DNA from: Arcanobacterium phocae
GTDB taxonomy: Bacteria > Actinomycetota > Actinomycetes > Actinomycetales > Actinomycetaceae
Assembly: GCF_018913465.1 (NCBI RefSeq)
Contig: NZ_JABAPM010000007.1
Span: 1 to 64,000, forward strand
Direction: 5' to 3'
DNA length: 64,000 nt
Shown here: positions 47,937 to 56,493 of the stretch, piece after piece
Layout of the letters: each line of letters opens with the position of its first letter
Position numbering within the stretch: the first letter of the stretch is position 1
Translations under genes and position numbers: made by a program
Notes under the pieces: generated by a model
Told to the model about the DNA's origin: nothing
Database searches by the model: none
What the model saw: the letters and a program-made list of their open reading frames with translations, nothing else

Positions 47937-49544
47937 ATGTCTACAACAACAGGTAGAGAAGTCTGGTCGTCTCGGACAGTGTTTCTTGCTGCCGCGATTG
48001 GCTCGGCGATTGGGTTAGGGAACATTTGGCGGTTCCCCTATATCGCCTATGAGAACGGTGGTGGGTCTTTCCTTGTTCCGTACGTGATCGCGCTGGTGAC
48101 GGGCGGTGTATCGATGCTGTTCTTCGACTACGCGATCGGGCACCGGTTTCGCGGTGCGCCGCCGTTGGCGTTCCGCCGGATTTCGCGCCGGGCCGAGATG
48201 TTTGGCTGGGTGCAAACCTTGGTGACGTTTTTTATCGCGGTCTACTACATGGCAATTTTGGCGTGGTCGGCTTTCTATGCTTACTATTCGCTGACGTTGG
48301 CGTGGGGCGATGATCCCGAAGCGTTCTTCGTCAAGGAATTCTTGCAGGTTGATGGTTCGCGGGTTTTCAGCGCCGGATATCTGCCGAGTCTGACCATCGG
48401 CTTGGCGCTGATCTGGCTGGCGTTGCTCTATGTCATGTCCCATGGTGTGGAGCGCGGCGTAGGCAAGGTCTCGAAGGTCGCTGTGCCGTTGTTAATCGTG
48501 CTGTTTTTGGCGATTACTGTGCGTGCGCTGTTCTTGCCAGGTGCGGCTGCTGGCTTGGATACGCTGTTTACCCCGGACTGGTCGGCGTTGTTGAAGCCAT
48601 CGGTATGGATGGCTGGTTACGGTCAGATCTTCTATTCGCTCGCGGTTGGTTTTGGCATCATGTTGACGCAGGCGTCGTACTTGAAGCGTCGTACTGACGT
48701 GACGACGACGGCCTGGACAGTTGCCTTCGCGAATTCTTCCTTCGAGGTGCTGGCTGGCATCGGCGTGTTCTCGGTGTTGGGATATATGGCAACGACGTCG
48801 GGTCAAGAAGTTGGTGACGTAGTTTCGTCTGGAATCGGGCTGGCGTTCATCGCTTTCCCGAAGATCATTTCCCTGATGCCAGGCGGTCCGTTGTTCGGCG
48901 CATTGTTCTTTGGTTCGCTGTTCTTAGCCGGGTTCACATCAATGTTTTCGATCATCGAGGTTCCGATCTCGGCTGCGATGGACAAGTTCGGTTGGGCACG
49001 CCGTAAGGCTGTGCTGGTTGTTGGCGGTTTGGCTGGCGCGATCTCCGTAGTGTTATTGCCGACGACGACGGGCCTTGCGACCTTGGACATCATGGATAAG
49101 TTCATCAACGTATTCGGCATCGTAATGATCGCTCTGGTGACCTTGCTGGTCGTGGGATGGGGCATGAAGATGTTCCCAGTGCTTTCCCGGCATTTGGATG
49201 CTATCTCAACGATTCGTACGCGCGGCTGGTGGGTTGCTGCAGTTGGCGTGCTTACCCCGTTCGTATTGGCGGTGACCTTGGTTGGCGATACTCGTGAACT
49301 GTTGACGAACCCGTATGGTGGCTATGCCACCGGGCAGCTGCTGGTGTTCGGCTGGGGATTAGCCCTGTTGATTTGGGTAATTGGTTTTGTGATGAGCCGA
49401 TTGCCGTGGGCTAAGAAAACTGAGTTGCAGGCTCCGGTTGAGTACGACTTTGACGTTGATCGGCCGGCCGACCAGCCGCATCCGGTTGCTGTTGACGTTC
49501 GTGGTGAAAGTAGTGAAGAGCTAACAGAAGGGGGCCGGGCATGA
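47937..49544 (+). CDS. metP: Neurotransmitter:sodium symporter family transporter, MetP-like
   Basis: 535 residues, about twelve helices. The sodium/substrate site reads AAIGSAIGLGNIWRFPY with ENGGGSF following; the later regions GLAFIAFPKI and LAGFTSMFSIIEVP match the family. The overlapping small MetS-type gene marks it as the MetP methionine (and possibly alanine) importer known in Corynebacterium. I use ATG 47937 after AAAGG. The C-terminal ~50 residues are polar and acidic. Confidence 0.85.
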   Translation: MSTTTGREVWSSRTVFLAAAIGSAIGLGNIWRFPYIAYENGGGSFLVPYVIALVTGGVSMLFFDYAIGHRFRGAPPLAFRRISRRAEMFGWVQTLVTFFIAVYYMAILAWSAFYAYYSLTLAWGDDPEAFFVKEFLQVDGSRVFSAGYLPSLTIGLALIWLALLYVMSHGVERGVGKVSKVAVPLLIVLFLAITVRALFLPGAAAGLDTLFTPDWSALLKPSVWMAGYGQIFYSLAVGFGIMLTQASYLKRRTDVTTTAWTVAFANSSFEVLAGIGVFSVLGYMATTSGQEVGDVVSSGIGLAFIAFPKIISLMPGGPLFGALFFGSLFLAGFTSMFSIIEVPISAAMDKFGWARRKAVLVVGGLAGAISVVLLPTTTGLATLDIMDKFINVFGIVMIALVTLLVVGWGMKMFPVLSRHLDAISTIRTRGWWVAAVGVLTPFVLAVTLVGDTRELLTNPYGGYATGQLLVFGWGLALLIWVIGFVMSRLPWAKKTELQAPVEYDFDVDRPADQPHPVAVDVRGESSEELTEGGRA

Positions 49545-49729
49545 GTGCTTCAGCCGTAGTAATGATGATCGTTTATCTAGGAATTGTTGGCGGCGGGCTC
49601 GCGTTCGGCGTGGGGCTCATGGCTACCCATCCGGACGGAACTGCCGGGGAGTTGGGCGCGCTGGAGCATGAGGCTAAGGCCGCGGCGCGCGAGGCTGGCG
49701 GGATTGGTGCCGGGATGAAGCACACGTAA
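49541..49729 (+). CDS. metS: MetS-type small subunit of NSS transporter
   Basis: 62 residues with one membrane helix (~6-28) and a short polar tail. Overlaps metP by four bases. In C. glutamicum the small MetS is required with MetP for methionine uptake; identification rests on size, topology and position. Confidence 0.82.
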   Translation: MSASAVVMMIVYLGIVGGGLAFGVGLMATHPDGTAGELGALEHEAKAAAREAGGIGAGMKHT

Positions 49730-49749
49730 TTGTTGCTAATACTGAAACG

Positions 49750-49790
49750 ATCAGGCTGGGCAAACCGTAGGTTTGGCCAGCCTGATTTGT
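49750..49790 (+). terminator. Terminator after metPS
   Basis: ATCAGGCTGG pairs with CCAGCCTGAT (49750-49759 with 49777-49786), with inner CAAACC/GGTTTG; TTTG follows. Confidence 0.85.
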
Positions 49791-50068
49791 TGGTGGCTGA
49801 GTTCATCTATGAGTGGTTCTCGATGTTCATAGTGTGCCCGTTATTCGTATGTTGTGGAGAGAACAACTGGTAGGAACTCGTTCATTAGACTTTGCCGGGG
49901 AGTATTTACGGCAATTCATAATGGTGATTGAGGCGGGGATTGCGAGCTTGGGGAGGGAAAGAAGTGTGCATAGAAGTAGAAGTAGTGGTGCTAGTCACGA
50001 AGAGCGTTTTTTAATAACGTAACGCTTTTCAAAATAAATCAATTGGAATACTGTATTTATTACAGAAA

Positions 50069-50087
50069 TTAGGTAAGCCTTACCTAA
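50069..50087. promoter_or_regulatory. DtxR/IdeR-type iron box, copy 1
   Basis: TTAGGTAAGCCTTACCTAA is a perfect 19-base palindrome matching the iron-box consensus. It lies in the 520-base region upstream of the LRR protein gene and probably covers its promoter, so the gene should be derepressed in iron shortage. The remaining part of 49791-50252 shows no credible gene. Confidence 0.85.
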
Positions 50088-50132
50088 TAGACTTTAGGGA
50101 CGAGGTCTGCTTTTAGTGTCGCTGATATGAAT

Positions 50133-50163
50133 GTGGGAGCCTAGCTAGCACCTAGGCTCCCAC
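50133..50163. other. Hairpin in the leader of the LRR gene
   Basis: GTGGGAGCCTAG (50133-50144) pairs perfectly with 50152-50163 around 7 bases. No T-run follows. It lies between the iron box and the start codon, so it would be transcribed as a 5' leader structure, or it ends an unseen upstream transcript. Confidence 0.6.
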
Positions 50164-50252
50164 GGTGACCAGCAGCGGTGTGCAGAAATACACCTGAGGT
50201 CCGTAGTAAAAGAACTGACCGCATGGTCATTGACAATAATACAGGGAGAAAA

Positions 50253-53200
50253 ATGAGTAATCATCTACGACGACGTCGTGTGATCACTTTGGTGTCGACA
50301 CTGGGGGTACTGTCTCTTGGTGTTGCCCCCGCGGCGAGCGCTCAAATTACAGCCGAAGCCCAGCTAGCGAGCTGTGTCACCGCACAGGCAAAAGAAGAAA
50401 ATGTTCCAGAAGACAGCATTACAAGGTTGAGTTGCCGTTTTACTGGTGGAGAGTTTAGCGATCTAAGTAAATTGCAGCAGTACTCTAGACTAGAGTCTGT
50501 CGATCTCCAACGAGTTAAAATTCAGTCGTTAGAGGGACTAGAAAAATTAACGAGCTTGACATCGTTGGCGCTCTATCAAGCGGATATTAATGATATTTCT
50601 CGTCTTGAAAACTTAACAAACCTAACTAGCCTCTCTTTGAATGAAAATAAAATTGAAGATGTCGCTCCACTTGCAAAGCTGACAAAACTTCAAAAGCTAG
50701 AGTTGAGAAAGAATTATTTATTTGACCTTTCACCGTTGAAAGATCTCACTGCACAGATTGATGCAAAATTACAACGCCCGATGTTGACCCGGTACGTAGG
50801 GGATCTAGTGCCAGTTGTTAAAGATCGGACTGGAAAGGTTATTGCGCCAAAAGAAGAATCGCAAAAAGCTACTCAGATATTTGAAACGGGCATGGAGTAT
50901 AAAGCTCGTTACTGGGCTGATCAGACGTTCAATGGGAATATGACTATACACGTTTTGCCAAGGGGAGATAAACCTGCCGACGATGATTCGATGACTCCAT
51001 CGCCCATCTCGTCGCCCCCAGAAACTGAGCCAGATAATAGTAAATCTCCAGTTACCGATCCGATGCTTCGGTCGTGTATCCGCTTAGTGCCAGAGCATCG
51101 CATTGGTGGGCATGGTGAAGTAACGAAGGGACATGTCGAGCAACTTACAGAATTGCGTTGTGTCGGTCGCAATATATCTAGCTTGGAAGGCTTACAGCAC
51201 GCTAAAAACCTGCGTGTCTTGGATCTTACACAAAACCATTTGTCGGATCTCAGTCCGCTCAATAATCTTTCTAAACTGGAAGTCTTGCGATTAGATCAAG
51301 CTGAAGTAAAAGATCTTTCTGCGCTCAAAGAGCTACCAAATCTCAAGGAACTGTACCTTTATAACAATGATTTGCGATCTATCGATGGCCTTGGAAATTT
51401 CCCGCGGCTTACCCACATTTCGTTGATGAAGAATAAGATTTCAACGATCGACGTTCTCAAGAAGTACCCCGAATTAACATTCGTCAATGTAGCGCAAAAT
51501 CAGATCACCTCGCTGAAACCTGTCAGCCAGATAACAAAACTTGAAGATCTCCGAGCTCATCATAATAATATTAACGATATTGCAGGGCTTAAGAACCTTA
51601 ATAAACTCACAAACCTTGAGTTGGGCGCCAATAAAATCAACTCGATCGAGGAATTGCGGGAGCCGACGCAGTTACGCACTATTTCGGTGCGCGAAAACAA
51701 GATTACCGATATTTCCCCATTGGCACATTTGGTCCATCCATATCGGGTAGATGTTTCATACAACCCGATCGCGAATGCGTCTGTACTAGACTCCTTAAAA
51801 TTCGATCCAAAGGATCCCAAGGTCGATCCGAACGAAGCACACGGATTAATCAACATTCAAAATAAACCAGCTCCGGTTCCAGTTCCTGAAAGTCCAGAAG
51901 GAGCAGTCGTGCAATGGTATGGAGCACCTGGTGCAGCAACAGGATCTGCTATTGCACAGCAATCGTGTGATTTTACTGGTGACGGGAAGAAAGATATCGT
52001 CGTCGGCGCGTGGGCTCATCAGGAAGAAACAACCGGAATGGTTGGCGTCGCATACGTCGTTCCTAATGGTGCTAAACCAGGTGATCTGGATGATCCGGCA
52101 ACTGGTGCAATTAAAATATACGGTCCTCAGGTTGCATCTCTCACCGGGTTTAATGTCTCATGCGTCGGTGATGTCAATGGTGATGGAAAAGCTGACATTG
52201 GTGTGTCCAGCCATAAAGCTGACCGTGGCTACGTTGTTTTTGGAACCGATAAAATTGAGCCTATACATCTTAATAAACTAGGCGACAAGGGAATCGAAAT
52301 CTCTTCTCGAACTTCAAAAATCGGTGCTGGATGGATTGTCACCGGTGCAGGTGACCTGAATGACGACAAGCTTGCCGATATCGCCGTCGTCTCTCAAGCC
52401 GGCGGAAAAGACAAGCGTGGTGAAGTTACGATTATTGCAGGTTCCGCCACGAGTTCACCAGTTACGCTACAAGACTCCGAACGGATACTGGCTCGCATAG
52501 TTGGAAATACAGACATGCCAGTCTTTAATTTTACTCAGGCGGGAGATGTTGACGGTGACGGTGTGAGCGATTTTCTTGTTGGCGGTTACTACGCAACAGC
52601 TCCGCAAGCGCAGAGTCCAAAGACTGGAATGGCATGGGTTATCTCTGGAAAATCACGTGGCACGATAAATGTGTCTGAAGACTTAGATGGTTTCGCAATT
52701 CAAGGGCCACTTCGCGGTGGTGACCGGTTAGGCATTGCCGTTGCACCACTTGGTGATATTAATAATGACGGTTATGCAGACGTAATGGTCGGCGCCAATC
52801 CAACTAAAGGAAATGGCTCGGTTGCTGTGGTACTAGGGGCCGCAGAACACAATATGGTCACCATTGATCCTGAGGCTCAGCTTCCAGTAACCGATAAAAA
52901 GGGTAGTCGTGGTTGGTGGATCGTGGATTCGCGTCCAGCTGGATATTTGGGATACGGGATGTCTGCAGTACCTGCCCGCAATGGCAATACTGGGACGATT
53001 ATTTTAGGATCGTCGCAAGCTGCCCGGGCTGTTGCTTTTGATACCTCAGTTCTAACCGGGATCATGGATAATTCGCGTGCTCAACCAGTGTTAGGTGGCA
53101 TCGTAGACATCGCGAAGATCAGTCCAGATTCCAAAGTAGAACTCCAAGGAAACAACGACCGGTTGGGACGCGCAATTGGTGTTGTTAAGGATTTCAATGA

Positions 53201-53564
53201 ATATAGTGGTGCACTTATGGTTGCTGGCGCTGATCGGGCCGGTAATCCAACCGGACGCGGTTCCATCGTCTTAGCTATGTTGCCGGCGGTACGTTCACTC
53301 GGGCATGTTGTGCCAGATAAGCCGGATGCTCCTAGCAAGCCAGATACGGATAAACCAAGGACTGATAATTCGGTTAATATTGGGAAAGAACAGCCTAAGA
53401 ATGACACTCAAAGCGAGCAAACTGCAAGTACAAAACCTCATGTGACAACGCTGGACTTAGCTCATACTGGGGTTGGTATTGAACAACTAGGCTGGGCAGT
53501 AGGAATGTTACTTGTTACTGGTGGTGGTTTTGTTGGGTATCGAAAGTATCATCGTAAACGTTGA
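50253..53564 (+). CDS. Secreted LRR/FG-GAP surface protein with LAxTG-type wall anchor
   Basis: 1103 residues. Signal peptide (1-30, ending APAASA), a first leucine-rich repeat block (~65-165), a linker, a second larger block (~290-506) of ~22-residue internalin-like repeats, then an FG-GAP/integrin-alpha-like propeller (~549-1012) with calcium loops such as DVNGDGKAD, DVDGDGVSD and DINNDGYAD. A Pro/Lys/Asp-rich stalk, LAHTG (1069-1073), a hydrophobic segment and KYHRKR form the sorting signal. Each LRR block starts with a Cys-containing cap (LASC, LRSC), suggesting internal duplication. Likely an adhesin or host-matrix binder at the surface. ATG 50253 follows AGGGAGA. Confidence 0.9.
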   Translation: MSNHLRRRRVITLVSTLGVLSLGVAPAASAQITAEAQLASCVTAQAKEENVPEDSITRLSCRFTGGEFSDLSKLQQYSRLESVDLQRVKIQSLEGLEKLTSLTSLALYQADINDISRLENLTNLTSLSLNENKIEDVAPLAKLTKLQKLELRKNYLFDLSPLKDLTAQIDAKLQRPMLTRYVGDLVPVVKDRTGKVIAPKEESQKATQIFETGMEYKARYWADQTFNGNMTIHVLPRGDKPADDDSMTPSPISSPPETEPDNSKSPVTDPMLRSCIRLVPEHRIGGHGEVTKGHVEQLTELRCVGRNISSLEGLQHAKNLRVLDLTQNHLSDLSPLNNLSKLEVLRLDQAEVKDLSALKELPNLKELYLYNNDLRSIDGLGNFPRLTHISLMKNKISTIDVLKKYPELTFVNVAQNQITSLKPVSQITKLEDLRAHHNNINDIAGLKNLNKLTNLELGANKINSIEELREPTQLRTISVRENKITDISPLAHLVHPYRVDVSYNPIANASVLDSLKFDPKDPKVDPNEAHGLINIQNKPAPVPVPESPEGAVVQWYGAPGAATGSAIAQQSCDFTGDGKKDIVVGAWAHQEETTGMVGVAYVVPNGAKPGDLDDPATGAIKIYGPQVASLTGFNVSCVGDVNGDGKADIGVSSHKADRGYVVFGTDKIEPIHLNKLGDKGIEISSRTSKIGAGWIVTGAGDLNDDKLADIAVVSQAGGKDKRGEVTIIAGSATSSPVTLQDSERILARIVGNTDMPVFNFTQAGDVDGDGVSDFLVGGYYATAPQAQSPKTGMAWVISGKSRGTINVSEDLDGFAIQGPLRGGDRLGIAVAPLGDINNDGYADVMVGANPTKGNGSVAVVLGAAEHNMVTIDPEAQLPVTDKKGSRGWWIVDSRPAGYLGYGMSAVPARNGNTGTIILGSSQAARAVAFDTSVLTGIMDNSRAQPVLGGIVDIAKISPDSKVELQGNNDRLGRAIGVVKDFNEYSGALMVAGADRAGNPTGRGSIVLAMLPAVRSLGHVVPDKPDAPSKPDTDKPRTDNSVNIGKEQPKNDTQSEQTASTKPHVTTLDLAHTGVGIEQLGWAVGMLLVTGGGFVGYRKYHRKR

Positions 53565-53594
53565 ACGATTACTGGCAAATAATTGAGAACTGCT

Positions 53595-53648
53595 GATAGT
53601 GGGTTGGTTTTCTAGACAAGGCCTTGTCTATAAAACCAACCCACTATC
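53595..53648. terminator. 54-base near-perfect palindrome after the LRR gene
   Basis: Arms 53595-53621 and 53622-53648 pair over 27 bases with one mismatch and no spacer. The inner part has TTTT/AAAA runs, so the outer stem plus T-run works as a terminator in both directions between converging genes. Its length is unusual. Confidence 0.75.
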
Positions 53649-53750
53649 GATAGATATAGACGAGTCGTGTTAGGCACTGGAGGCTACCGCCGTCAAAAAT
53701 GATAAGCGTAGAGGTTTGACGCGCGGAGTCTAGAGGTAAGTCGCTGGAAA

Positions 53751-54632
53751 TCATCTATGAATATTTATGGAAATTAGGCTGAAGATAGACCTAGGACTAT
53801 TAGGCTGCATGTTTTGACTCTTGTTCTTATCTTCTTGAGTGAAAGTGGCTAAGTAGTTCTGTGCTAAGTTTCCGATATTAAAGTTGAACGGATCAGAGTT
53901 ATCATGCTCCGTATTTTCTTTGGCTACACTAGAATTTGTTGTGGAAAGTAACAAATATGCGAAAACCATAGACAAAACCACGATCATTATGATCATAAAC
54001 TGCTGTTTCGACAGGTTTGGATAACGTGGGAATACTACGCATAATGAATATAAGTAAATGATGCCCCAGAAGGCAAGTATCACTAAACTCAGAAGTTGGT
54101 TGATCTTAGACACAGAATAGGGGAACGGCTTTAAAGAGAAAGGGCAAGGCTTTGCCGATGTCTTTGTGACGGAATGAATCGGGATCCCAGCAATTATTTC
54201 GAGGATATTGACATGTTCTTCCCAGTTTTCTTGCCAATATTTACTACCTTTGTTGGCCAGGCACCATCCTAGTGTAAAAATTAATCCTAGTGCCGGAAAT
54301 AGGATTGAGAAGAGTGCTTGCATACTACTATTAGGTGCTTGCATACTACTATTAGTGGAGGCTCCAGACAGAGTTGTATAGTAGCCTATAAAGATAACGC
54401 TAACAAAAACCCAATAGTAGCTTGCTCGCTTCCAATAGAGTCCTATCTCGAAATTTCGTGTTTCATGCGCTATGCGTAAAAGAGTTTCTAAGCGTTTTTG
54501 TTGTTCTGTCGAAGACTCGGTTGAAGTCATTGTAGTTGTTCCGTTACCTTCGGTAGTGGAAGGGTATGTTAAGAAAAATTTCTTGTAGTCGTCCATCTTT
54601 TTGATCGAACTAGGTATATTTTCGCAATTCAT
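53751..54632 (-). CDS. RipA-like octameric-family membrane protein (tentative)
   Basis: 294 residues from ATG 54632 (upstream and downstream ATGs are possible). The motif ETRNFEIGLYWKRASYYWVF leads into two helices, then GSKYWQENWEEHVNILE, then two more helices (~205-225 and ~235-255), and a polar tail. This matches my memory of the RipA-type family, whose Francisella member is needed inside host cells; function here is unknown. The gene is AT-rich. It contains a 21-base tandem duplication at 54315-54355 encoding NSSMQAP twice. Confidence 0.6.
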   Translation of the reverse strand: MNCENIPSSIKKMDDYKKFFLTYPSTTEGNGTTTMTSTESSTEQQKRLETLLRIAHETRNFEIGLYWKRASYYWVFVSVIFIGYYTTLSGASTNSSMQAPNSSMQALFSILFPALGLIFTLGWCLANKGSKYWQENWEEHVNILEIIAGIPIHSVTKTSAKPCPFSLKPFPYSVSKINQLLSLVILAFWGIIYLYSLCVVFPRYPNLSKQQFMIIMIVVLSMVFAYLLLSTTNSSVAKENTEHDNSDPFNFNIGNLAQNYLATFTQEDKNKSQNMQPNSPRSIFSLISINIHR

Positions 54633-55063
54633 TAGTCTTAAGCCCCTTATTAGTAGTTTGCCCAGAATAATGATAGATGTTAACAGGGGTGTATACAAAT
54701 ATAACCGGCTCTACGTCTTGTCTTTATTGATTTTATGGGTATGGTTAAAGCTATTGTTTTTCTATACGTTCGATTGTTGACCGATGAGTCGAGTGGTGAC
54801 TGTGCTTAATGTGTGCTTTGCGTGTGTAGTCCTCTTGTTCGACGAAATTGCTGGAGTGGCAGATGTGTGTGATTCCTCTTTGTGTGTCGATGGGTAGTGA
54901 TAGAACAGAAGTGGAGTGGGGTTAGATCCTTTTCTTGAGTGACTAAGAGGGGTGAAGCGAGTGCGGTGGTTCGGCTCATGTGTCAGTAGTTGGTAGGTGA
55001 TTGTGTAGGGTGATGTTCTCTGAAGTTGCTCATATTTCTCAGCCCTATCCAAGGAGAATGTGC
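54633..55063. other. Intergenic region upstream of the cupin gene
   Basis: About 430 bases. The minus-strand open frame at 54762-55109 runs across the iron box and the next gene's ribosome site and has no recognisable features, so I do not call it. Nothing else is seen. Confidence 0.5.
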
Positions 55064-55082
55064 TAAGGTAAGCCTTACCTAA
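55064..55082. promoter_or_regulatory. DtxR/IdeR-type iron box, copy 2
   Basis: TAAGGTAAGCCTTACCTAA, a palindrome save for the second base pair, sits 17 bases before the cupin ATG. It shares 18 of 19 bases with the box at 50069. The cupin-methyltransferase pair should therefore respond to iron. Confidence 0.85.
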
Positions 55083-55099
55083 ATATTGAGGAGGGTGAG

Positions 55100-55453
55100 A
55101 TGCCGCCAACCCCGTTATCAGAATCAGTTGTGGTAGCTGATACTTTGGCCGATTTACCAGTAGTAAAGAATTCGACGACGTCGCGAGTGGTGGTCAATAA
55201 CGAATTGCTGCGTCACGTGATGTTTTCGATGGATGCCGGTCAAGTGTTAACCGAGCACTCCTCTTCGCGGGCAGTGATCGTCAATATTCTCTCTGGGAAA
55301 ATGCTGTTTACAGTTTCCGGTGAGGCTCAAACCGTTAGCAGTGGAGATGTTATTTATCTTGCGCCGAATGAACGCCATGCGGTTGAAGCAGTAGAACCGT
55401 CCTATATGTCGTTGACTTTAGTGGTTCAACCAACCTCGGAGAAGACTTCATGA
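55100..55453 (+). CDS. Cupin domain protein
   Basis: 117 residues with a single beta-barrel: HSSSRAVIVNILSGKMLFTV and GDVIYLAPNERHAVEA carry the two cupin motifs, with few metal ligands conserved. GAGGAGGG precedes the ATG. Overlaps the methyltransferase by four bases and lies directly under an iron box; a role in iron or haem stress is inferred only from that. Confidence 0.85.
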   Translation: MPPTPLSESVVVADTLADLPVVKNSTTSRVVVNNELLRHVMFSMDAGQVLTEHSSSRAVIVNILSGKMLFTVSGEAQTVSSGDVIYLAPNERHAVEAVEPSYMSLTLVVQPTSEKTS

Positions 55454-56268
55454 GCGGTGATATAAAAGGTGCTCGCAGTGGACCAGAGGAAAATCGACTA
55501 CAGGGCCACTGGCTACTAGCCAAAATGGGGAAGCGGGTGCTACGCCCTGGCGGGCTAGAGATGACCACCACTTTGCTAAAGCACGCCAATCTGCAACCCA
55601 CGCAAACAGTTGTAGAGTTTGGGCCAGGTGTGGGGAAAACTGCTAGTTTGTTGCTTCAAACACCGCCGAGCAGTTACATCGGAGTAGATCCGCACACGGA
55701 AGGTACCTCGGAGGTTAGCCGAGTTCTCAAGAACTATCCGTACGTTGCTAGTCGCTTAGTGGCCGCCGATGCGAAGGATACTGGTCTTGAGGACGGCGTG
55801 GCAGATATGGTGATGGGTGAAGCAATGCTTACCATGATGTCGCCTGTTGACAAGATGGCGACAATGCGTGAGGCTGCGCGATTGCTGAAACCGGGTGGCA
55901 AATATGTCATTCATGAAATGGGACTGACTCCGGACGATATTGCTCCCGAAGTAGCCGGGCAACTACAAAAAGAGATTTCACGTACGATCAAGGTTGGAGC
56001 TAGACCGCTCACAATGCCAGAATGGCAGCAACTTCTGACCGAAGCCGGGCTCGCCGTCGAATTCACCTACAGTAACTCCATGAGCTTGCTGGAACCCAAA
56101 CGCCTGCTTGCTGACGAAGGGGTAGTAGGGGCGCTTCGGATCGTTAAAAACATGATCACTAATCCGGCAGGTCGTAAACGTATGCTTGCGATGCGGGCAA
56201 TCTTTACCGAGTATGCCGATAACTTGTGTGCCGTTGGTGTTATCGCTACTAAGCCGATCGGTTCGTGA
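55450..56268 (+). CDS. Class I SAM-dependent methyltransferase
   Basis: 272 residues. SAM-binding motif VVEFGPGVGKTASLLL (~56-71), acidic VDPHTE, then the motif DMVMGEAMLTMM and post-motif RLLKPGGKYVIHEMGL. Substrate unknown. Translationally coupled to the cupin gene. Dyad repeat copy 3 follows 18 bases after the stop. Confidence 0.9.
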   Translation: MSGDIKGARSGPEENRLQGHWLLAKMGKRVLRPGGLEMTTTLLKHANLQPTQTVVEFGPGVGKTASLLLQTPPSSYIGVDPHTEGTSEVSRVLKNYPYVASRLVAADAKDTGLEDGVADMVMGEAMLTMMSPVDKMATMREAARLLKPGGKYVIHEMGLTPDDIAPEVAGQLQKEISRTIKVGARPLTMPEWQQLLTEAGLAVEFTYSNSMSLLEPKRLLADEGVVGALRIVKNMITNPAGRKRMLAMRAIFTEYADNLCAVGVIATKPIGS

Positions 56269-56286
56269 CCCGCGTCCGCGAATCTG

Positions 56287-56335
56287 GGCAATAGCGCAAA
56301 TCAAGGCGTATATGAGCTAGGTTTGCGCTATTGCC
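56287..56335. repeat. Dyad repeat, copy 3
   Basis: Arms 56287-56302 and 56320-56335 pair over 16 bases with one G-U. The loop AAGGCGTATATGAGCTA is nearly identical to copy 1. It lies between the methyltransferase stop and hipBA. Confidence 0.9.
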
Positions 56336-56390
56336 AAGTTTTCCTTACGCACGGTTGCTGGGCTAGCGTTACTCATCCGGGTGGATCCAC

Positions 56391-56410
56391 TTCGGAAATA
56401 TCCTTCCGAA
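56391..56410. promoter_or_regulatory. hipBA operator 1
   Basis: TTCGGAAATATCCTTCCGAA: inverted repeat of seven bases around a six-base spacer. Two further copies follow at ~60-base steps. Confidence 0.8.
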
Positions 56411-56450
56411 AAACTGTCTGTATGTCCACGATGTTGATAAAAAATAGGAA

Positions 56451-56470
56451 TTCGGAAAAATTGTTCCGAA
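56451..56470. promoter_or_regulatory. hipBA operator 2
   Basis: TTCGGAAAAATTGTTCCGAA, the same arms and spacing with a different spacer sequence. It overlaps the probable promoter just upstream of hipB. Confidence 0.8.
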
Positions 56471-56493
56471 AGTAGTGAACCTAGGGTATTCTT

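Noticed and set aside
49813-50022. 69-codon plus-strand frame between metPS and the LRR gene
   Set aside because: No ribosome site and no recognisable sequence.
54762-55109. Minus-strand 115-codon open frame
   Set aside because: It overlaps the iron box and the cupin ribosome site, has no domain or signal, and its composition (Thr/Ser/His-rich) looks like an antisense reading.
43570-56335. Treating the three dyad repeats as a CRISPR array
   Set aside because: They are kilobases apart, self-complementary, and have no regular spacers or cas genes.
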